Shown here piece by piece: positions 59,442 to 64,000 of a stretch of 64,000 nucleotides of DNA. This DNA comes from an uncultured Collinsella sp. (GTDB taxonomy: Bacteria > Actinomycetota > Coriobacteriia > Coriobacteriales > Coriobacteriaceae). Every line of letters starts with the position of its first letter. The first letter of the stretch is position 1. The stretch is from contig URZI01000008.1 of NCBI GenBank assembly GCA_900552385.1, positions 32,502 to 96,501 on the forward strand, written 5' to 3'. The notes beneath the pieces are model-generated. The model did no database searches, was not told where the DNA came from, and saw only the letters and a program-made list of their open reading frames with translations. Both the position numbers and the translations under genes were made by a program.

Positions 59442-62400
59442 ATGGTTTTCGATAAAGAGGCCGCGTTCGAGGAAGCGGTCATCACCGTGCTGAAGCAGCA
59501 CGGCTGGGACGACGCGGGGGGCGTGCTTCGCTATCCCACCGAGCAGGACCTCATCAACAACTGGGCGAAGATTCTATTCCAGAACAACGCCGACATAGAC
59601 CGCCTGAACGGCTGCCCTCTCACCCAGGGCGAGATGGCGCAGGTCATCGAACAAATCGAAACGCTCAAGACCCCGCTCGCGCTCAACGGGTTCATCAACG
59701 GAAAGACTGTCGCCATCACGCGCGACAACCCCGACGATGCGCTTCATCTGGGCAAGGAGGTGAGCCTGAAAATCTATGATCGTCAGGAGATTGCAGCCGG
59801 CCAGAGCCGCTACCAGATCGCTCAGCAGCCTGTCTATCCTGCGAAGAGCAAGATCTTGAACGACCGTCGCGGAGACTTGTGCCTGCTCATCAACGGCATG
59901 CCGGTCATCCATATCGAACTCAAGCGCAGCGGCATCCCCGTCAGCCAGGCCACCGGTCAGATCGAGAAGTATGCCCACGAGGGCGTGTTCACCGTGCTCT
60001 TCCGCCTGACGCAGATCTTCGTGGGGATGACCCCCGACGAGGCGCGCTATTTCGCCAACCCCGGCACGGGCGCGTTCAACCCGAACTTCTTCTTCCACTG
60101 GGAGGACTTCAACAACGAGCCCGTCTGCGCGGGCGACAAACCCGGAACAGACGAATGGAAGCGCTTCACCTCCACGCTGCTTTCCATCCCTATGGCACAC
60201 CAGCTCATCGGCTTCTATACCGTGGCGGATAGCTCGGACGGCTGTTTGAAGGTCATGCGCAGCTACCAGTACTACGCGGCTGCTGCCATATCCGACAAGG
60301 TGCGCAGATGCAAGTGGGACGAGAGGCCCAAGAGCAGCGCCCCGGGGCGTCCTGGCGGCTATATATGGCATACCACCGGCTCCGGCAAGACCATGACGAG
60401 CTTCAAGTCGGCCCAGCTCATAGCTGACTCACACGACGCCGACAAGGTGGTCTTCCTCATGGACCGCATCGAGCTGGGCACGCAGTCGCTCTCCGAATAC
60501 CGCGCATTCGCCGATGACGCCGATGACGTGCAGGGGACCGAGAACACGCAGGTACTGAAGTCGAAGCTCGCGAGCGACGACCCCAAGAACCGCCTCATCG
60601 TGACCTCTATCCAGAAAATGAGCAACGTGAAGGCCGGCGAGGGCAGGATCACCCAGGCGGAACTCGACCGCCTGGCTGCCAAGCGGATTGTGTTCGTTAT
60701 AGACGAGTGCCACCGCTCAACCTTCGGCGACATGCTCCAGGACATACGCCGGGCTTTCCCAAACGCGCTGTTCTTCGGTTTCACGGGCACGCCGATCCTC
60801 GACGAGAACCAGAAGAAAGGCTCCACCACCGCCATGGTGTTCGGCGAGTGCCTGCACCGCTACAGCATCGCCGACGGCATCCGTGACGGCAATGTGCTGG
60901 GCTTCGACCCGTACATGGTGATGACCTTCGACGACCACGACCTACGCGAGGCCGTGGCCCTCAAGCAGGCTAAGGCCTCGAGCGTCGGCGAGGCCATCTC
61001 CGACGAGCGTAAGAGCAAGGTCTTCTATCACTACATGGACCAGTCGAAGGTCCCCATGGGTCCCATGGTTGACGGCGCTGGCAACCACATCAAGGGCATT
61101 GAGGACTTCCTGACCCCCGCTCAGTACTGGCCCGATACGCCGCACCACGGCAAGGTCGTCGAGGACGTGCTGCGGCGCTTCCCTGTGCTTTCCCACGGCA
61201 ACAAGTTCCACGCAATTCTGGCGACGAGTTCCATCCCCGAGGCTATTGATTACTACCGCGCCTTCAAGAGGGAGGCACCGCAGATGAAGGTGACGGCGCT
61301 CTTCGACCCAAGCATCAACAACGATGCCGGCTCCACTGTGAAGGAGGACGCTCTGGTCGAACTTATCGAGGACTACAACAAAGCATATGGCCAGGAGTTT
61401 ACCATTCCCACCTGGCCCGCCATGAAGAAGGACATCTCAGCGCGCCTTTCCCATAAGAAGCCCTACGTCAACGTCGACGCCAACCGCGAGAACCGCATCG
61501 ACCTGCTCATCGTGGTGGACCAGATGCTCACGGGCTTCGACTCCAAGTGGCTCAACACGCTCTATCTCGACAAGGTCATCGACTACGAGAACATCATCCA
61601 GGCCTTCAGCCGCACCAACCGCCTGTTCGGCCCTGACAAACCCTTCGGCACCATCCGCTATTACCGCCGTCCCCATACTATGAAGGGCTACATCGAGGCC
61701 GCGGTGAAGCTGTACTCGGGCGACCGCCCGCTCGACATGTTCGTGCAGAAGCTCCCGGACAATATCGCGCTGATGGACGCGCGCCTTCAGGAGATACTCA
61801 TGGTCTTCGAGGCAGCTGGCGTAGGAGACCTCTCCAAGCTCCCCGCATCGCAGGAAGCCAGGCGTAAGTTCGCCAAGGAGTTCGTCGAGCTCAACGAGTT
61901 CCTCGAGGCCGCGAAGGTGCAGGGCTTCACATGGGAGCAGGACACCTATGAATTCGAGGAGGAGCCGGAAGAAGGCGAGCTGAGCGGCAAGTCCTTCTTC
62001 GTGCAGCCGGTCATCGACGAGCGGACCTACCTCATCCTCGTGCAGCGCTACAAGGAGCTGTTCGCAGGAGGGGGCGGCCCTGGCGACGCGCCTGAAGCGC
62101 CCTACGAGCTTGATGGTCATATAACTGAGATCGACACGGGGCTCATAGACAGCGACTACATGAACGCGAACTTCGAGAAGTGGCTGAAATGCCTTGAGCA
62201 GGACGACGAGGGGCTCGCCGCCGCGCGCAAGGAGCTCCACCGATCGTTCGCGTCCCTAAGCCAGGATGACCAGCGCTTCGCCGAGCTGTTCCTTCACGAT
62301 GTGGAGCGAGGGGACGCCGCCCTGGAAGACGGCAAGACGCTGAGGGATTACATCACGTCCTATGCCCGCAAGGCGAAAAACGCTCAAGTCGAGCGAGTCG

Positions 62401-62642
62401 TTGAGGCGCTCGGCATAGACGGCGAGCTTCTTACCACCATGGCTGCGCTTGACCTGACGGAATCGAACATTAACGAGTTCGGGCGCTTCGATGATTTGAA
62501 GGACTCGGTGGACAAGGTACGCGCCAAGGCCTTCTTTGAGCAGAAGGAAGGCAAAACGCTCCCCCTGTTCAAGGTGAACACCCGTGCGGCGGCGCTGTTG
62601 AAGAAGTTCATCCTCGAAGGCGGCTTCGATATCGACGAATGA
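59442..62642 (+). CDS. hsdR: Type I restriction enzyme, R subunit
   Basis: A 1066-residue motor-nuclease. The N-terminal nuclease domain has the PD-(D/E)xK pattern around RRGDLCLLINGMPVIHIELK (~residues 145-165). The helicase core follows: P-loop HTTGSGKTMTSFKSAQ (~312), DECH box VFVIDECHRSTFGD (~418), FTGTPI (motif III) and late motifs LDKVIDYENIIQAFSRTNR (motif VI, ~708-727). The C-terminal ~300 residues are the helical part that binds the M/S core. It cuts unmethylated DNA far from the recognition site after translocation. It overlaps hsdS by four bases (ATGA). hsdM is not in the window. Confidence 0.95.
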   Translation: MVFDKEAAFEEAVITVLKQHGWDDAGGVLRYPTEQDLINNWAKILFQNNADIDRLNGCPLTQGEMAQVIEQIETLKTPLALNGFINGKTVAITRDNPDDALHLGKEVSLKIYDRQEIAAGQSRYQIAQQPVYPAKSKILNDRRGDLCLLINGMPVIHIELKRSGIPVSQATGQIEKYAHEGVFTVLFRLTQIFVGMTPDEARYFANPGTGAFNPNFFFHWEDFNNEPVCAGDKPGTDEWKRFTSTLLSIPMAHQLIGFYTVADSSDGCLKVMRSYQYYAAAAISDKVRRCKWDERPKSSAPGRPGGYIWHTTGSGKTMTSFKSAQLIADSHDADKVVFLMDRIELGTQSLSEYRAFADDADDVQGTENTQVLKSKLASDDPKNRLIVTSIQKMSNVKAGEGRITQAELDRLAAKRIVFVIDECHRSTFGDMLQDIRRAFPNALFFGFTGTPILDENQKKGSTTAMVFGECLHRYSIADGIRDGNVLGFDPYMVMTFDDHDLREAVALKQAKASSVGEAISDERKSKVFYHYMDQSKVPMGPMVDGAGNHIKGIEDFLTPAQYWPDTPHHGKVVEDVLRRFPVLSHGNKFHAILATSSIPEAIDYYRAFKREAPQMKVTALFDPSINNDAGSTVKEDALVELIEDYNKAYGQEFTIPTWPAMKKDISARLSHKKPYVNVDANRENRIDLLIVVDQMLTGFDSKWLNTLYLDKVIDYENIIQAFSRTNRLFGPDKPFGTIRYYRRPHTMKGYIEAAVKLYSGDRPLDMFVQKLPDNIALMDARLQEILMVFEAAGVGDLSKLPASQEARRKFAKEFVELNEFLEAAKVQGFTWEQDTYEFEEEPEEGELSGKSFFVQPVIDERTYLILVQRYKELFAGGGGPGDAPEAPYELDGHITEIDTGLIDSDYMNANFEKWLKCLEQDDEGLAAARKELHRSFASLSQDDQRFAELFLHDVERGDAALEDGKTLRDYITSYARKAKNAQVERVVEALGIDGELLTTMAALDLTESNINEFGRFDDLKDSVDKVRAKAFFEQKEGKTLPLFKVNTRAAALLKKFILEGGFDIDE

Positions 62643-63796
62643 GCAGTGATTTTGAACAGGCGAAATCGAGAGTTTGTCAATCCGAGGGGGCGTATGTGAC
62701 CATGCGCCCCCTCGTTTCATCTTGGGAACAGCGTAAGTTGGGAGACTGTTTCGAGTTCTTGAAGAACAACACTCTTTCACGCGCTGGTTTGAATGGCGAG
62801 AATGGCACTGCTCGCAATGTTCATTACGGAGATATTCTTATTAAGTTCGGTGATTGCCTCGATGGCGAACGAAGCGATTTACCGTTCATTACCGACGATA
62901 CAGTGCTTCCCAAATTCACTGGGTCGATACTTCGCGAAGGTGATGTCATTTTCGCCGACACAGCAGAAGACGAAGCGGCTGGCAAGTGTGTTGAACTGCG
63001 GAAACTACCCAAAGAGCCAACTATCTCGGGGTTGCATACGATACCGGCGCGACCTCGGTTCCCCTTTGGGACGGGCTACCTGGGGCACTACCTTAACTCC
63101 GATGCATACCACAGACAGCTTCTTCCCTTAATGCAGGGGATCAAGGTGATTTCCGTTTCAAAGGCCTCACTGCAAGATACACAAGTAAGATTTCCTGGCT
63201 TGTCGGAGCAAACTGCCATAGGCGCGGCGTTGAGTGAGATCGACGCCCTCATTACCCTTCATCAGCGTAAGCGCAAATACCGTGGCTTATACGGATATCT
63301 TTCTTGGGAACAGCGTAAGTTCTCGGATATGTATGTGGTCAACAATGAGCGAAACGCCAATTGTGAGCTTGGATACGATAGGACACTTTCCATTGCAACG
63401 ATGACTTTCAATGGCGGAAACGGCGCAGCCGACGATTCGCTAAGCAACTACAAAGTCATTCGAATTGGAGATATCGCCTTTGAGGGCCATACCAACAAAG
63501 TGCACGCCTATGGACGCTTTGTTCTCAACGACGTAGGTGACGGGCTTATGTCGCCGCGATTTTCATGTTTGAGGCCCATCGTCGAGCAGCGTTATAGCTT
63601 CTGGAAATACTATATTCCGCGCGAAGAGTCGATGAGACCAATCCTTGTCAACGCTACAAAAAGCGGAACCATGATGAACGAATTGGTTCCTGACGATCTC
63701 ATGCGCGAATCTATTTTGGTTCCGTGTCTAGCCGAGCAAGAGGTTATTGGGAACAGCCTCTCGCAGTTAGATCACCTCATCACCCTTCATCAGTGA
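62639..63796 (+). CDS. hsdS: Type I restriction enzyme, S subunit, C-terminal tail missing
   Basis: A 385-residue specificity subunit with two target-recognition domains. Each begins with a WEQRK motif (SSWEQRKLGD at ~27, LSWEQRKFSD at ~221) and ends with ITLHQ (~210 and end). It starts four bases inside hsdR. The protein stops right after DHLITLHQ; subunits of this family normally go on for about 20 more residues (RKLELLRNIKKSLLDRMFV is encoded on the other strand at 63914-63973). So the present form lacks the last helix that packs against the central one. The stop lies at the edge of a 21-bp repeat, so inversion explains it. Confidence 0.88.
   Translation: MSSDFEQAKSRVCQSEGAYVTMRPLVSSWEQRKLGDCFEFLKNNTLSRAGLNGENGTARNVHYGDILIKFGDCLDGERSDLPFITDDTVLPKFTGSILREGDVIFADTAEDEAAGKCVELRKLPKEPTISGLHTIPARPRFPFGTGYLGHYLNSDAYHRQLLPLMQGIKVISVSKASLQDTQVRFPGLSEQTAIGAALSEIDALITLHQRKRKYRGLYGYLSWEQRKFSDMYVVNNERNANCELGYDRTLSIATMTFNGGNGAADDSLSNYKVIRIGDIAFEGHTNKVHAYGRFVLNDVGDGLMSPRFSCLRPIVEQRYSFWKYYIPREESMRPILVNATKSGTMMNELVPDDLMRESILVPCLAEQEVIGNSLSQLDHLITLHQ
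62723..62742 (+). repeat. hsdS recombination repeat A2
   Basis: TGGGAACAGCGTAAGTTGGG, start of the first target-recognition domain; inverted copy A1 at 59344-59363, direct partial copy A3 at 63302-63321. Confidence 0.85.
63247..63271 (+). repeat. hsdS recombination repeat B2
   Basis: CCTCATTACCCTTCATCAGC followed by GTAAG, end of the first target-recognition domain. It differs by one base (T for C) from the other B copies. Confidence 0.8.
63302..63321 (+). repeat. hsdS recombination repeat A3
   Basis: TCTTGGGAACAGCGTAAGTT, start of the second domain; shares these 20 bases with 62721-62740 in direct orientation. Recombination between A2 and A3 would remove the first domain. Confidence 0.8.
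63773..63793 (+). repeat. hsdS recombination repeat B3
   Basis: CACCTCATCACCCTTCATCA plus G, followed at once by the hsdS stop TGA. An exact 21-bp inverted copy lies at 63974-63994. Confidence 0.88.
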
Positions 63797-63840
63797 CAGT
63801 CTAATGGCGAGACGCACAACATTATTATCCTCAGTAGAAC

Positions 63841-63877
63841 GAAAAACCGCCAACTCGACATAGCGAAATTGGCGGTT
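63841..63877 (-). terminator. Terminator of the opposite-strand hsdS
   Basis: On the minus strand AACCGCCAA / TTGGCGGTT with a 15-base loop and a following TTTTT. It ends the minus-strand gene whose tail is at 63914; on the plus strand it has no T-tract. Confidence 0.8.
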
Positions 63878-63913
63878 CTTGGGCTCGAAACTAGAGGCAA
63901 CTCACGAAAGTTA

Positions 63914-64000
63914 TTAAACGAACATCCTATCCAACAGCGATTTCTTGATATTCCTTAACAGCTCAAGCTTACGCTGATGAAGGGTGATGAGGTGGTCGAG
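63914..64000 (-). CDS. C-terminus of a second, opposite-strand hsdS (continues beyond window)
   Basis: The last 28 codons on the minus strand read LDHLITLHQRKLELLRNI followed by KKSLLDRMFV and a stop, the normal end of an HsdS protein. The rest lies beyond base 64000. It is tail-to-tail with the plus-strand hsdS. The repeat B4 (63970-63994) within it is the inverted partner of B3. This gene carries the C-terminal helix that the plus-strand gene lacks. Confidence 0.85.
   Translation of the reverse strand, partial: LDHLITLHQRKLELLRNIKKSLLDRMFV
63970..63994 (-). repeat. hsdS recombination repeat B4
   Basis: Minus-strand copy of the LITLHQR repeat: 23 bases identical to B1 and 21 bases exactly inverted to B3. 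Recombination with B3 would invert about 200 bases. Confidence 0.88.

Larger units (their letters stand above)
55889..64000. mobile_element. Integrative element next to guaA carrying a type I restriction locus (right end outside window)
   Basis: XRE repressor, excisionase-like protein, tyrosine integrase, Mob-like protein and hsdR/hsdS follow guaA without housekeeping genes. Regulator and xis/int are divergent, with operators between, as in prophages and conjugative transposons. I could not locate attL/attR duplications because the right end is missing. Confidence 0.65.

Overview
The window looks like chromosome of a gut Coriobacteriia bacterium, most like Collinsella (inference: GC-rich coding sequence, type III glutamine synthetase, split B12-dependent methionine synthase, MurT and GatD fused in one chain, large BTAD-type regulator, 4Fe-4S proteins). 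I could not compare it with any database.

Layout. (1) 1 to about 12.5 kb is the right-hand part of a siphovirus-type prophage: end of the tape measure, distal tail protein, a 1.2-kaa tail protein with collagen-like stretches, baseplate protein BppU, a receptor-binding protein with a C-type-lectin-like variable end, then small tail protein, CD1375/XkdX-like protein, holin, C39-like peptidase and GH25 lysin. Between the variable protein and the small tail protein lies a broken diversity-generating retroelement (DGR): a 21-base template remnant fused to the C-terminal part of a reverse transcriptase. A three-gene minus-strand operon of tiny proteins closes the phage region. (2) 12.6-55.9 kb is mainly housekeeping: patatin, rplM-rpsI, glmM, PTS EIIA, nagB, a BTAD regulator, yhbY, a methyltransferase, a DUF711 protein, a methionine operon (metF, separate MetH activation domain, metH) split by a DNA-cytosine methyltransferase/DUF4928 pair, glnN, tRNA-Glu, murT-gatD, Fe-alcohol dehydrogenase, two gldA-like genes, ferredoxin proteins, an alpha-glucoside PTS/GH4 locus with GntR regulator and operators, ychF, ansA and guaA. 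(3) From about 55.9 kb to the end is an integrative element next to guaA: XRE repressor, excisionase, tyrosine integrase, Mob-like protein, then a type I restriction locus (hsdR, hsdS) with an inverted silent specificity cassette and inverted repeats that mark it as a recombining (phase-variable) system. No hsdM is in the window.

How parts work together. EIIA at 16.7 kb can supply phosphate to the EIICB at 47.6 kb, which has no EIIA domain; the GH4 enzyme then splits the phospho-alpha-glucoside. The reverse transcriptase remnant has lost its catalytic half, so the prophage receptor-binding protein is probably frozen in its last variant. The hsdS gene now ends exactly at a recombination repeat; the lost C-terminal tail sits about 120 bases downstream on the other strand and would be restored in frame by one inversion.
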